Source: Peromyscus leucopus
Lineage: Eukaryota > Chordata > Mammalia > Rodentia > Cricetidae
DNA: 64,000 bases
Assembly (NCBI RefSeq): GCF_004664715.2
Contig: NC_051070.1
Location: forward strand, 44,712,456 to 44,776,455
Direction: 5' to 3'
The position numbers and the translations under genes were made by a program. The stretch's first letter is position 1. Each line of letters opens with the position of its first letter. Under the pieces are notes generated by a model. The model was not told where the DNA came from and did no database searches. It worked only from the letters and a program-made list of their open reading frames with translations. Of this stretch, positions 24,012 through 36,115 are shown piece after piece.

Positions 24012-24445
24012 TAGCATGTGCAAAGCAGAAAGACTGAACTGGAAGAACAAGGCTATGTACTCTCAAAGCCTGCCCCCAGTGACATACTTCCTCTAGAAAG
24101 GCCAGCTAAGTCTCCCCAAACACTGTCACTAGCTGGGGACCATGTGTTCAAATGCCTGAGACTAAGGGAAATGGTTCTTATGCAAACCACCACACTGAGT
24201 CTTTTCTATCAGTGCCCAAAGACTCCAGATGGCCGGCAGAGATGAAGTGTCAGCCTCTTAGCATCTGTGTTTGGATCGTATCTGCTGAAGCATGTCTGCT
24301 TCTAGTGGCTTCAGGATTCTGTTATGACATGAACTGTTTCTTCTTGATGAGTATGAAGAGTTGAATAGGGCAGGATTAAGCAGAGACTACTGATGCAGTC
24401 CACTGAGGAATTGGAGAGCATCAGGAACTATAGAAACCTATCACC

Positions 24446-24808
24446 TGTAGCTGGAAGTTTTCCTGTCCCAACCACCTGCTCCCAAATAATCACTCAGAGG
24501 CTTATATTAATTACAAATGCTCAGCCAATAGCTCAGGCTTATTAATAACTGGCTCTTACATTTTAAATTAACCCATATTCTTTATTTATGCTCTGGCGCA
24601 TGGCGGCACCTTTATTTTCATGGCATGTTTATCTCCTGCTCCCTCTGTATCTGACTGGTGACTCCTCTTGACTCCACCCTCCTTCTTCCCATCACTCTCA
24701 GTTTGGCTTTCCCACCTAACTTCCTGCCCAGCTACCAGCCTGTCACCTTTTTATTAACCAATGAGAGTAACACATATTCATAGTGTAGAAAAGGATTGCT
24801 CCACAGCA
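24446..24808 (-). mobile_element. ERV2-type LTR with polypurine tract
   Basis: On the minus strand it begins TGCTGTGGAGCAATCC and ends AGCTACA. The adjoining plus-strand 'ttcccccctttttg' (24809-24822) is the reverse complement of a polypurine tract. This fixes it as the 3' LTR of a minus-strand provirus. Confidence 0.8.
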
Positions 24809-26290
24809 TTCCCCCCTTTTTGTCTAATTAAAAAGGAAGGTTTTAACCTTAATATAGTAAAACTGTATACAACAAAAAACAGTTATTAAGAAGTACAGTA
24901 ACAATATCCAATCCATTTCTATTTGGCAAAATTAGAGAAAAATAATTATCTATCTTATCTTGGTGAGTCTAAAGTTTTGTGTTTAAGTTACTTCCTATTA
25001 TAGCTAAGGGAAACTTTAAGTATAACTGTTAGGTCTTCAACTTCATTAAAGACCCCAGAAAAATGAAATGTTACCTAATGACAGGGACATTAGGCTGTCT
25101 GAACAGTCAGCTCAAGTTCCTCTGCAATGTTGAGGCATCCAACTCTGGCCTACAAGCCTGCCATGTCTGACAGACTTTCCTGTGAAGCACAGAATTTTGA
25201 AGGACTATCCTACCTTGTCTTGGCAAAGTTCAGCAGTTACTTTTCTTACATCTTGCTGTTCCTGCTTGGACAGTAACTGTCAGCAATTGAGGCAAGGGAA
25301 GTTTCTTTGCCCACATGGCTAGCTTTTGCCATAAAGAAAACAAACTTCATATAGAGTTTCTTCAATGCCCATCATCTTCCCTGAAGTAGATTGATGCTGC
25401 CTGCCAGGAGCAGACATGTCTCACTGTTATGAAAAGCCTTAGGTTATTAAACATATTAAATGCCATATTCTGTAGGTCTTTTAAGTGTTTGAGGATCATA
25501 TTTCTATCTAAATATATGTTAACCTTGAAAACATACCTAACATGACTATAAGTTTGACTGTTATAGATGCCTGTATTTCTTAATTATACATTACATTTTT
25601 AACTGAGCAGTTTAAACACAATAACTTAAACAAAAGTAGAAACATACATTCAGCATAGCAAAATTAATTTTAAATTTGTATCGATATACCAAAATCCATA
25701 CCTGTACCTGTAAAGCCTGTACTTAAGACTAGTAGTTTCTTTTTTGGTTTGAAAGTAGATTCAATAATCTAGCCTTTTATTCTATCATTTCCATAGTCAT
25801 CAGTGAGACTGTCATAAGAAGATGGACCACACATGTAGCTTTGTGAAGAATTGCAGAGAGAGCAGTTGCCAAGATGTCATTGAGAGGATCAAGATTCTTT
25901 GGGGTTGTCCTTGGGTACTACACCATTTGAACTTCTTAACTTCTTTGAGAAAATATGCCTGTTACCTTAGAATTCCCCAGAGTATATTCTATAGCTCCAA
26001 CACTGACAAGGATAATTAAGCCCACTAATTTAGAAATGTAGTTGATGGACATTGTGTGTTCTGAGATAAGGGTAGGTGACATTTAAACAAGCAAGTTAGA
26101 TGGAAGGGGGGAAGGTGACTAGTCATCTTGGTGAGAGAAAAGAGGCCGTGATGATACATATTGAGGTTTGGCTGTTATTCTGTGGCCCAGCATCTTGGCC
26201 GTGGTCTCCTAAGACATTTTGACAGACTGCCTCAAAACAGGTTCTTCCTAAGAGTATCTATATACTTTCTCTCCCATAATGATTCAATTT
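24809..26290 (-). mobile_element. ERV internal region, non-coding remnant
   Basis: It is continuous with the 24446-24808 LTR and AT-rich, with no long ORF on either strand. I saw no primer-binding site or 5' LTR, and the right limit is uncertain. It looks like a non-autonomous or heavily decayed element. Confidence 0.5.
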
Positions 26291-26883
26291 TGAGAAAGAA
26301 GAGAGGGACTAACAGTCAATGTCTGTGACTGTAGTGCCCAAACAGAGTACAAAGTCTCCTTGAACATAAATACAAGGGTTGGCCTCAGAGAAGTGCACTG
26401 AGTAATAGCAGACACACTTGGTGGCATTCAAGAAGAACCATGTGACCACTCAGATGATGCCTTTGTGTTCCTCTGGTACAAGAGGAAGTGAGCCTTGTGT
26501 TCCTGGAATAGCTACAGAGGTGCTCGATGGTTCTAAGAATCAGCTTAGTGAAGAATCCATTACAAAGGTAGCGCAGTGAAGCTGAATGCAGAGCACAGAG
26601 CAGAGCACAGAAAGCCTGGAGCTTTCAGCAGCAGCTTTTGTCCTTGCCATGGCTTGTAAATCTTTACATCTCATTACTTTAAGAACTGGAATTGTCAAAT
26701 GTTTTGGGGGGAAAGTAGAAGATTAAGTTGACCGGTGTGAACACATGAAGAGAGGGTGGGATTCGGGACCCTCTTCTACGACTGGCAAGCGTTGGAGAGG
26801 AACTGCTGACCCAGGGCAAGCAAAGAACTGGTTTGGCTTTGATATATTGTTGTCATTCTTGAGTGAAAAACGTGGAGGATCAG
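26291..26883. other. Intergenic, unclassified
   Basis: No supported gene. It may include further ERV-derived sequence continuous with the region to its left. Confidence 0.35.
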
Positions 26884-27030
26884 CTGGATGTAGTGACACA
26901 CACCTTTAGTCCCAGCACTCAGGAGGCAGAGGCAGGTGGGTCTCTGAATTAGAGACCAGCCTGGTCTACATAGTGAGTTCCAGGACATCCAGAACTACCT
27001 GGTGAGACCCTGTCTCAAACAAACACAAAA
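26884..27030 (+). repeat. B1 SINE
   Basis: A complete B1 has 'tagtcccagcactcaggagg', 'accagcctggtctacatagt' and a 'tctcaaacaaac' tail. Confidence 0.9.
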
Positions 27031-27962
27031 CAAAAACCAAAAACCAAGAGAGCAGTGCCAGCGGAATCATAGCATGAAGCCGGAGTGACAGAAGACGTTG
27101 TGTCTCATGGAGGACTCGGCTCATCATGGATAGGAGGAGAACAAACTCAGAGAAATGTTTTAGAAGTTGAGTGTCGTGTCTGCAGAGAGGGGTACCCACA
27201 TATAAAATGGCACTGGTAACATCTAAATGAGAGGCTTTTGTTCCAAAAAGCAGTGCTGACCAAACTGCTAGAGGTCAGCCAGCGCTGTAGGTGCTTCCAA
27301 GGATGCCAGGATGGAAAAGAAATAATAATACAAACTTAATAGGATAACGGGAAACTGGGCAGATCAGTTGAGTAGATTCTTGCAACTTAGTTTCTGGGGA
27401 AATCGCAGCATCGCACAGATGAAATGAACAAGAAATGTGGGACTTTTTCTTAAAAGTTACAGAACATGTCAACTAGTAGCCAAGTTTGAAGGCACTGAAT
27501 TTAACACTAGAGCTCAAGGGACGCCTTAGAAACAGCGACCTTTCTTTCCCATTTGAGAATGTCATGTCTTCCAGCCAGACATAAAAGTGAGACCTTGTTT
27601 ACTGCAGATCTCAGTCCCCTCTGGAGTTTACATGGTGACTTTGGATCAGCTGCTGGCCATCTACAAAGGGAAGAGAATACTTACAAGGTATTTGACTGTT
27701 AAACAAGAGGTCTGGGGGAATCGTGTTACACTCATTGTACTCTGCTGCAGGTTTATAGATAACAGGTCTCTGAGATCTTATTACACCAACTGAGAAGGGC
27801 AGCAACCGCACCATCAAACGTGGTATAAGGACATACAAAGGAAAAACTTTAAAACCAGTGTGGAAATAAGAACAGAATAGGACAGAATAATAGAGGAAGA
27901 GCCTATAAGCTTGGGATCTACAAAGAATATATTTTAAAAACTATAGATATTAAGAAATATTT
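27031..27962. other. Intergenic, no recognised feature
   Basis: Apparently single-copy sequence. ORFs below 80 residues have no recognisable domain. Confidence 0.4.
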
Positions 27963-28112
27963 TGGCTGGGTGGTAGTGGTGCACACGCCTTTAATCCCAG
28001 CACTCATGAGGCAGAGGCAGGAGGATCTCTGTGAATTCAAGGCCAGCATAGTCTATAGAGTGAGTTCCAGGACAGTCAGGGCTACACAGAGAAACCCTGC
28101 TTAGAAAAAAAA
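27963..28112 (+). repeat. B1 SINE
   Basis: A full-length B1 runs from 'ggctgggtggtagtggtgca' to 'gagaaaccctgcttag' and an A tail. Confidence 0.9.
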
Positions 28113-28146
28113 TTGATAAGCCATTTTTCATAAAAACAACCCATTC

Positions 28147-28233
28147 TGCCAGGCTTGGTGGTGCACACCTTTGATCCCATTACTCTGGAAGTAGAGGCAG
28201 ATCGCTGAGTTCAGGGCCAGCCTGGTTTACCCC
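28147..28233 (+). repeat. B1 SINE, 3'-truncated
   Basis: Only the left part of a B1 is present, from 'gccaggcttggtggtgcaca' to 'cagcctggtttac'. It ends about 35 bp downstream of the preceding B1's mate position and has no tail. Confidence 0.85.
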
Positions 28234-29663
28234 TTCCATTTTAAGATAGTTCTAATTATTATTTTTCACCTTATATTTGGGCTGAAAATGTCTTTTTTCC
28301 CCTGGAATAGGAAGAGAGGCTTCGGGCATTTCTTGAACGATGGCCCTTCAGCTTCAGTGTATGTGAGCTGTCTGGGTCCTCCACTGGATAGGTTAAACAA
28401 AATCTGTATCTAACGTGTTTCCTCTGGTATTAGCTCACTTGGTTCATGTGAGGAATGACTAGCTCAGACTACCAGAGTCTATGCCTCTTTTGTTCTGAGC
28501 ACGACACTAACATCCATACAGCTCTTCTCCCCATAGCCACATCCTTCAGACAACAGAGCCTAGACTCACCATGGAATGCCGCAGGCCAGTGATGGTAGCT
28601 ACTTTCATGTTCATAAAGGCTGGCTATAAAACTGGCTCTCCTAGGCGCCATTGTGGGAAGTGGCCACACCTCTTTAGATGTCTCCAAAGACTCTAAAACA
28701 AACAGGGACAAGGCGTGCTGTAGAGCCAGGCTAAACCTGTCTAGTATAATTTAATGGCTTAACATTCTGAGGAGAACGGAGACTTCCTAAAGCCAGAGTG
28801 TCTTCAAAGCTCTGCTCCTTTTGCCTAGACTTTTACCATGGTGTTCAATGACTGGAGGGTACACACAACATCCATCTTTCATGTGCATGAGCACTAAGGA
28901 AAGCTCTCATCTCGTGTGGGCATTGCCTGTTAACTAAGGAAAGAAGAGGCTCTTCCTGGCATGAAAAGAAAAACCACCAAGGACTGGGAATGGTGGCTAC
29001 AGGAACATCCCGCTCTAAGATCTGTTCATGTAGCTCTTCTCATAATGTAGCTTCAAGAGCATGCCGAAAAACAAACAAGCAAATCAACTGCCCTTGACTT
29101 ATAAACCTATAATCTAAGGGGAGTTACCTAGAATCTTTTATAATAAACATAGGCAGTCACATGATGAAGATGTTTATCTCACCCTCTGAGGAAGCCATAT
29201 TTGAAAAACTGAATGGAAAATAGGAAATTATTATAGATATCCCATAGTCCTCTTGGAGTTTTTGGTGACCTTCATAATGTTTTGAATTTGTAATGTCTAA
29301 AAATATCTCTTTATAAGGCTTTGTGCTTCTATTTTACAATTAACTACAATATATACTGTCCATTTAAACTAATCAGGACAATAATAACTAAATAAACCAT
29401 CTTATTAAGTAATTGCATTGAGTACATCCTTTCAAGAATGTTTGTTTTTGAATTTCAGACAATTGCACATTACATTTTCTTAAAAGAAGGTATACCTGAC
29501 TTGTATACATCGGAAGTTACAAATGAGCTAAGACTCTGATGATTTAATCAAAGAATTATATTTGAGTATGGCATGTAATAACACTTCAGGTTTTTTCTAG
29601 TCAAGAAGGCTTTAACCTGGAGCAGTACTTCTAAGTCAGCCCCTGTGCTGTATGCTAATACAG
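28234..29663. other. Intergenic, no recognised feature
   Basis: AT-rich and apparently single-copy. No supported gene. Confidence 0.4.
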
Positions 29664-29830
29664 TCATGGTGGGTGGGAAAGACGGCTCAGCACTGGAGAG
29701 TGCTTGCTCTTCCTGAGCACTGGGGTTTGGTTCCAGCACTCATGTATTGTGCTCACAACCATCTGATACCTTCTGCTGGCCTCTGTAAACATCACATACA
29801 TGTATGACTACACACAAGTGGTAAGAAGAG
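29664..29830 (+). repeat. B2 SINE
   Basis: It reads 'gtgggtgggaaagacggctc' then 'gttccagcactcatg' and 'ctcacaaccatctgata', a diverged B2. Confidence 0.75.
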
Positions 29831-30011
29831 TCATGGTTTTAGAATCCTTTGAGTATTTCATGACCTCTTCCTATATGTTAAAACATTACTAGGTATTATA
29901 TTCTAATAATGGTGCAGTTGTGTTTTTACAGTTGCAGAGGCGTGCTACAAAATAATTAGCTGTATAAGTTATACACATTATAATAGGTTGTGATGTGATA
30001 TATATGTTCTT

Positions 30012-30172
30012 TGTAGTGGTTTGAATGAGAAATGCACCCCACCCCATAGGCTCAGTTACTTGAACACTTGGTTCTCAGTTTGTGACTCTTGTTTGGGGAG
30101 GTTATGGAAAGTTCAGGAGGTGGAGTCCTGCTGGAAGAAGTATGTTATTTATATGAATGTATATGTATACAT

Positions 30173-30203
<31 letters not shown>

Positions 30204-30223
30204 GTGTATATACATACAGAAAT

Positions 30224-30268
<45 letters not shown>

Positions 30269-30490
30269 GCTTTGATGGTTCATGCCTCACTCCACACTTC
30301 TTGCTGCCTTTCACTCTCTTTCCTGTGTGTGTTGACAAAATGTGATCTCCTTCCTGCCCCTGCCACCATGCCATGCTTTTTCACCATTCACGGACTCTAG
30401 CCCTCTGGAACTGTAAGCTGAAATAATGTTTTATTTTAAAATTGCTTTTGGTCATGAATGGTATTTTATCACAACAATGGAAAACTAACA
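30012..30490 (+). mobile_element. MaLR LTR with internal TA/CA microsatellite
   Basis: It begins TGTAGTGGTTTGAATGAGAA and ends AAAACTAACA, with the MaLR 3' landmark 'ggaactgtaagctgaaataa'. TA and CA repeats (30150-30265) have expanded within it. Confidence 0.7.
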
Positions 30491-30519
30491 CTTTTTAAAC
30501 ACTCTTAATTAAACAAAGG

Positions 30520-30605
30520 CATGGAGACTAAGGGGCTATCTCAGTGGTGGAATACAAGACCCTGGGTTGGACCCCCACCACTTCAAACAAAGCACAAATG
30601 AGCAA
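30520..30605 (+). repeat. ID-like SINE
   Basis: The tRNA-like body reads 'ggggctatctcagtggtgga' then 'ccctgggttggacccccac'. Confidence 0.6.
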
Positions 30606-31375
30606 GCAAAAATGCTGTAAGAACTTCATCACTTCAATTTGAAAAGCACTCAATGTATTGAAATGGTTTATATAATTTTTATCTTTCTTCTTACAGAATC
30701 CTTACATTGGCTTGTTATCAAGTAATGATGCATGCAAAGTGGCCACTATACAAAAGGGTTTCACTGTCCTTTCTTGGATTTTTCACCACAATGAGTATGT
30801 GTTAACTTACACCCATTAAACAAAACAAAAACCAAACAGAAGAACTGAAGGATGTGTATGGGGACTTGTCCTGTTTTTTTACAAGTGAACCGACAGCTGG
30901 GTCCATCACTCATGCAGGATGGCTCAGGGAGGAATCCAGCCACTCAGCCAAGGGGAGAGTCAAGTTTTCAAACAGGAAGCAACATGGAATCTGCTTTGGC
31001 TCTCTGAGGTAGTTGGTGTAAAGCTCCAAAGCTTCTGGGGAAAGATGATGCCTTCCTTTGTAGTCAGAAAGGCATTGCAGGATTAAGTCAGGAGTCAGTT
31101 TGTGTAATGTGCTCAGTTTCACTGGAAGGCAGGACCAGACCACACTAGTTGATTTTAGCATGAGCTATGACATTTAGTGCCGGATGTGATCAAGAGCAGA
31201 TCATTCAATGTTGCTGGGCATAATTCTTTTATGTGCCTATCACCCAAGTATCTTGGCTCCACTGGACCATGTCTACAAGTGAAAGCACCATTTCCATTTC
31301 CATTAATCACAAGACAGTGGAGGAGACACTACCAATTTGACTACTGAAAACTTAGTCTACTACAATATCCCTGTG
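30606..31375. other. Intergenic, no recognised feature
   Basis: No supported gene. ORFs of up to 83 residues have no recognisable domain. Confidence 0.4.
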
Positions 31376-31620
31376 GAGCCAGGCCTGGCCTGTAATCTCA
31401 GCTACTCAGCAGGCTGAGGCCTGAAGATGCCAAGCTCAGGGTCTGCCTGGGCTACAGAGTGCGTTCCAGGCCATTTGGGGTTAATTTAGTGGGACTCTTG
31501 TCTTAGAATAGAAAGTAAAAACAGGGCTGGGGATGGACATAGCCCAGCATTAAGACTGCTTGCCTGGTGTTCCTGCGGCTCTCAGTTCAATTCCCAGGGC
31601 TATAATAAATAAAAGCAAGA
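31376..31620 (+). repeat. B4 SINE (B1-like plus ID-like halves)
   Basis: A B1-like left half ('ctgtaatctcagctactcag', 'ctgcctgggctacagagtgc') is followed by an ID-like right half ('ggggctggggatggacatag', 'cagttcaattcccagggc'). That is the usual B4 arrangement. Confidence 0.75.
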
Positions 31621-32529
31621 GGTAAACATTTTCCAGGGCCAGAAGAGGGTTTCTCTGATGCTATCATAGGTGCCCTCAGAGTGTGTTCCGTGACTTAGCA
31701 GCCTGCTGTCTTGGGTCTTTTGTACACTGGCCTCCTTCTCACTCCTTTTCTGTGGTGTTGACACTTGGATTCTTCTTTGTTCCAGAACAAACCTACAGCA
31801 GTCCTTGGCATTAGTTGCCCTTAGCCCAGCATAAGTTTAGATTGTAATTTTTACCCAGACTTTAATAATGGGTCCTTCTAGGTCGAGAGAAATAGAACCT
31901 AGAACCGTCATGGAAGGGACCTCTTTTTTTTTTTTCTCCCCACCTCATCCCTTCCTCCTTCCTGTGAGTAGTTACAGAGTACCTACTGTGTGCCAGTCAC
32001 TGCTAAGAAATGCAGATGTGACTCCTGCTTGGATCCTTTGGTCTAGTGGAAGAGACAGGCCTTAGTTAGCTGTAATCACACAAGTGATTCAGAGAGAAGG
32101 CAGAGTCCTCCGTAAAGGGAAATGCACTTCATGGAGGGAGTCAGGGCAGGAGTTCCTGCAGAAATGACAGCGGAGCTGAAGGACCATGGATGCTGGGCAG
32201 TCATAGATGGGGGGGTAGACAGAAAAAGATACTGATGCTGAGGTGGAGTTTGAGGGAAGGGGCTGAGGCAGAGCCTGGTCCTGTTCTGAGACTCTGAAAG
32301 GGAGAATGACTCGAGAGCAAAGAAACCAAGGCAGGCCATCAGGAGGATCGTGAGCAGGTGAACGACATGGTCAGATGTGAACGGCCTGAGGACAAATATT
32401 CCTGTGAATAGACTAAACATGCTTAACAGAATAGGCTAAAAAAGAAAAGCCATAGGAACAAAGAAAGCATGCTTGGACTGGAAGTAAGGACTTTGTAACT
32501 AGATAAATTTATGTGTTTTTTGATCCTAG
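31621..32529. other. Intergenic, no recognised feature
   Basis: Apparently single-copy sequence. The 114-residue minus-strand ORF (32076-32420) has no recognisable domain and is probably spurious. Confidence 0.4.
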
Positions 32530-32735
32530 AAAGATTTATTTGTTATGTGTCTTCACTGCATCCATGTAGATGCACCAGGTGCATGCAGTGCCCACAGAGA
32601 TCAGAAGTGGGCATTGGGTCCCTGGAAGTGGAGTCATGAATAGTTGTGAGCTGTCATGTGGGTCCTGGGAACCAAGCCTAGGTCCTCTGGAAGAGCAGCC
32701 AGTGCTCTATCTTCTCAGACATCTCTTCCACCCTA
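32530..32735 (-). repeat. B2/B3 SINE
   Basis: It reads 'ctgggaaccaagcctaggtc' then 'ctctggaagagcagccagtg', the reverse complement of the B2 body. Confidence 0.8.
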
Positions 32736-32740
32736 TAATG

Positions 32741-32741
<1 letters not shown>

Positions 32742-32800
<59 letters not shown>
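32742..32800. repeat. (TA)n microsatellite
   Basis: About 59 bases of TA lie between a B2 and a B1. Confidence 0.95.
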
Positions 32801-32802
<2 letters not shown>

Positions 32803-32943
32803 TGAGACAGCGTTTCTCTGTATAGTTTTGGAGCCTGTCCTGGAACTCACTCTGTAGGCCAGGCTGTCCTTGAACTCGGATAGATCCATCTACCTCTGCC
32901 TCCTGAGTGCTGGGATTAAAGGTGTGCGCCACCACCATCTGGC
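32801..32943 (-). repeat. B1 SINE (cricetid-type variant)
   Basis: This is a complete minus-strand B1 with the 'ggagcctgtcctggaactca' variant seen in cricetid B1 copies. Confidence 0.9.
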
Positions 32944-33019
32944 ATGTTACATATTTTTTAAAATTAAGAATGGGAAGTAACATCTGTCACAAAATGTGTG
33001 GTTAAATGTTCAACGCACA

Positions 33020-33320
33020 TTGTTCATAACAGCCCAAAGTGAAAATGATCCACATGTCAACTAATAAAAGATCAATAAAATATGCTATATACACAGAATA
33101 GAATCATCATCTGTCAATAAAATGAAATACTGATACATGACACACCATGGATGACCCTTGAAAATCGTGCACTAAGAGGATAAATCGAGTCATAAAAGGC
33201 CATATACTATTTAATTTCATTAATATTAAGGACCCAGGTTAGGCAAGTTTATAGAAACAAGATTATCGATTGCTCAGGGCTGAGGGTGAGATAGGGGATT
33301 ATTGGTTGCTAATAGGCAGG
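33020..33320 (+). mobile_element. Ancient mammalian L1 (L1M-type) 3' fragment
   Basis: It resembles the classic L1 3' region in sense orientation: 'ccacatgtcaactaataaaa', 'acaccatggatgacccttga' and 'aaaaggccatatact'. It is strongly diverged. Confidence 0.65.
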
Positions 33321-33439
33321 TTTTTTTAAAAAGGGAGAACAAAGTTATTTTGAAAATTAGGTTACAGTGATAGCTGCACATTTCTGCAAATATACAGAAA
33401 ACATGAACTTGCATGGCATGTAAATTATAGTGGAGTAAA

Positions 33440-33480
<41 letters not shown>

Positions 33481-35559
33481 GATGTTTTGAAAGAATCTAA
33501 GAACTAGGGACACTGTAGGAGATAGATACTAAATAAAGTAAAAATTTCTTTTTACTTTACATCCACAGCACTCCACACAGCTAGCACAAGGGACCACAGC
33601 CACTTGCCTGCTAGAGTAAGTCGGGCTGATTTATGATCCTGCTAATATGTTAGGATGCTGGAGTTGAGCCCTCTGTTCATCTAAATTAGCAACACCAAGC
33701 AGCTGTTTCAATTAATCATCATGAGAGCTGCAAACATTTCAAAAAGCACTCTAAATTAGCCTTTAAAATGGCCTTATCTGAGGGAGTGGGGGATTTTTAA
33801 ATTGTCTTGTTAAAATAATATTTCTGACACATTTTCCCCTTCTTAAAGAGTAACTTTAAATCTTCGGATTAAAACTCAGGCGTTAATTTGCAGCTGTTGC
33901 CCCAGACCTTTAGAATGCTACTCACCATTTAGTTCTTACTCTGATCAGGCACACTGGATGTTTTGGAGGCTACCTAGACTCACAGTGGCTCCAGAGAAAG
34001 GGAATATGAGGCTGAGCAGGTGGTAGCGTTTCCGCTTTCACACCCCGAGGCCAGCGTTTCTTAGGAAAGCATTCCTGGTATCTGTCTCAGTCAGTTACAG
34101 TTTCTCAGTTGGGGTGTGAGGGTCCAATTCCATTTGGCTTGCGCTGCTTGCTGACTCTTACATCTTTCCTAAGAGTTCATTTCCCTTTGCAGCTTCCTCT
34201 GCCAGTCCACACATGCCAAGATGGAATTCTGCCTTAACCACCCTGTGTGCAGAGCAAATTGCCTTGTTTTATGTACCAGGAAGTTGAAACTCTTTTGGGA
34301 TCATAAAGAGCTGTGATTTGGTTATGTCTACAGTTGGTTGGGGGTTTCACACTGGAAGACTTCCTGATTTAATTAAACTCTACCTTTGTTTTTCAGCCTC
34401 TACCTCTATCTTTTCAAATCTTACTCTAATAAATATCTACAACAAACATTATTTTATATTCCATTTTGCTTAGAACTTAAAGATGCAGGAACCTGTGTGG
34501 TGGAAATGGAGGGAAGGAAACCAAAGTGGGAGCCCTTCCTGGCCATTTGTTTTTCTCAAGTAGTTAAAACGAAACCAAACAGAAAATGATGAAAGACAAA
34601 AAACAAAGCAAACAAACAAAACAAAAAACAAAACAGCTAACCCCTCCATTTATTCCTTTCGGGTAGGAGAAATCGACATATTTTAACTGAAGGGAGGAGA
34701 CATCTTTAGGCCTCTGACTTAATAGGCTTTGGAGAATGTCAAGGTCACTGGAAATTGGGTCTTAACACAATTGTCTCTCACCAGGACAAAACCTCCTGCT
34801 TCTGCTTTGACTTCCTTAAAATTCACTAGCTACAGGGAAGCACTTACTGTTTTGTTTTTTTTTAATTGTTGGTATTTCCCCCTTTTGTAAGTGTTCAACG
34901 CTTTTCACTGTAGACTAGACTCCCAGTTCCTTGCTTGGTTAATAAAGCTATAGGGAATCTCGTCTCTATTATCTTCCCGGGTTTCCTGCCTGTCACTCAA
35001 ATACGCTAGATTCCATCCTGCGAAGCAGCCATATTTCTGCCAGAGCTGCTCTTCTCTCCCATTTTTTGCAGGGCCGTTATCCAAAGCACTGCTTGAATCT
35101 TTCCTCGCCCAACTAGTGGCTCAATTGTAACCACCATCAGATTGCGATCATTTGGGTTGTTTCACACCTACAGACGTTCCCCCTCTCCCCACAGATCTCC
35201 ACCACCGAGACTATTTTGTTTTCTTCATAGTTCAGTAGACAACCTGGAATAATGCCTACAACGTGTGTGTGTGTGGGGGGGAGGAGGGGTTGGGAACAGC
35301 CAAAAGCTGTTGAAGAGAAGAACACAGGAACGCATTCTTTCTCATCCCTCTGCCCTGAAGAAGACAAAACAAATAACAAAGGAGGAGGACACACTTCAAA
35401 AATGTCTTTCTCATCTCAGCCATTTTGAGGAACTCATGTCCTTGAGGGGACCACGCAACTTGACTGCACTGGTCCTTCCGAGTTAGACGGGAGTCCCATA
35501 TAGCTTGTCACCTGAGGCTGGGCTTCTTGGTGAGCCAAGCCTGATTCCCCAATTTCGAT
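33321..35559. other. Single-copy sequence upstream of the AKAP11 promoter
   Basis: A GT microsatellite (33443-33478) and an A/C-rich run (34590-34642) are the only repeats seen. No gene was recognised. GC content rises towards 35.5 kb. Confidence 0.45.
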
Positions 35560-36084
35560 GCCACAGGGGGGTGAGCGCTCCCCCTCGGACCGACTGGAGG
35601 TTCAGCTAGGGCACCGAGCCTGGTGCATGACGTGGGTTTTTCCCTGAAGACGCTGGGCACCGAGCGGGGCCATTCTGAAGGGTGGGCCATGCGAGGACCC
35701 TCGATCTAGTGGGCTGCGGATGTGGGGAACCCACCCCAGGGAGGCGGGGCGGCCCAAGGCGGACAGTCTACGGCCAGAGAGCCAGGCTGGGGTGCTTTGC
35801 AGGAGGAGGAAAGGGTTAAGCCGTTCCCAAGGCAACGGACCAGGAAGCGCGCAGGACGTCAGCGGAGAGTTCGTAGGTCAGCTTCGCGTTGAAAGCTCCC
35901 ACGGGCCGGGAGGTGGGGACAGCTGGCCAATGGCAAGGGCGCCTCGGGGTCACGTGAGAGGCGCCCGGCCGCTTTGCCCTCCAGAGCACGTGGGGAGCTT
36001 TTTACCTCCACTCCTTCCCCCCCGCAGCCCCGAGCCCCTGCGCTCCGCCTTGCTCCTTTTGCGCGGGCTCGTCCGCGGGGCCGT

Positions 36085-36115
36085 TCTCGCGAGAGGTGCG
36101 ACCGCTCTCGCGAGA
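36085..36115. promoter_or_regulatory. AKAP11: Twin TCTCGCGAGA core-promoter motifs
   Basis: Two perfect palindromic decamers lie at 36085-36094 and 36106-36115, 21 bp start to start. This motif is known to drive TATA-less CpG-island promoters and is bound by BANP (earlier attributed to ZBTB33/Kaiso) when unmethylated. The position is 155-185 bp upstream of the first splice donor, near the expected start site. Confidence 0.7.

Larger units (their letters stand above)
22945..24200. mobile_element. Old rodent repeat split by an ERV insertion
   Basis: The left part (22945 to about 23127, 'gataaaatggcctgaccaga' through 'ctgagagaccacatt') and the right part (about 24012-24200, 'aaagcagaaagactgaactgg' through 'caaaccaccacac') are the two halves of a common rodent repeat (L1 3'UTR- or MaLR-type). 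They are separated by about 880 bp that include an LTR and adjoining ERV sequence. Confidence 0.55.

Noticed and set aside
32076..32420. 114-residue minus-strand ORF
   Set aside because: No recognisable domain, no CpG or promoter context and no splice structure; the length is compatible with chance.
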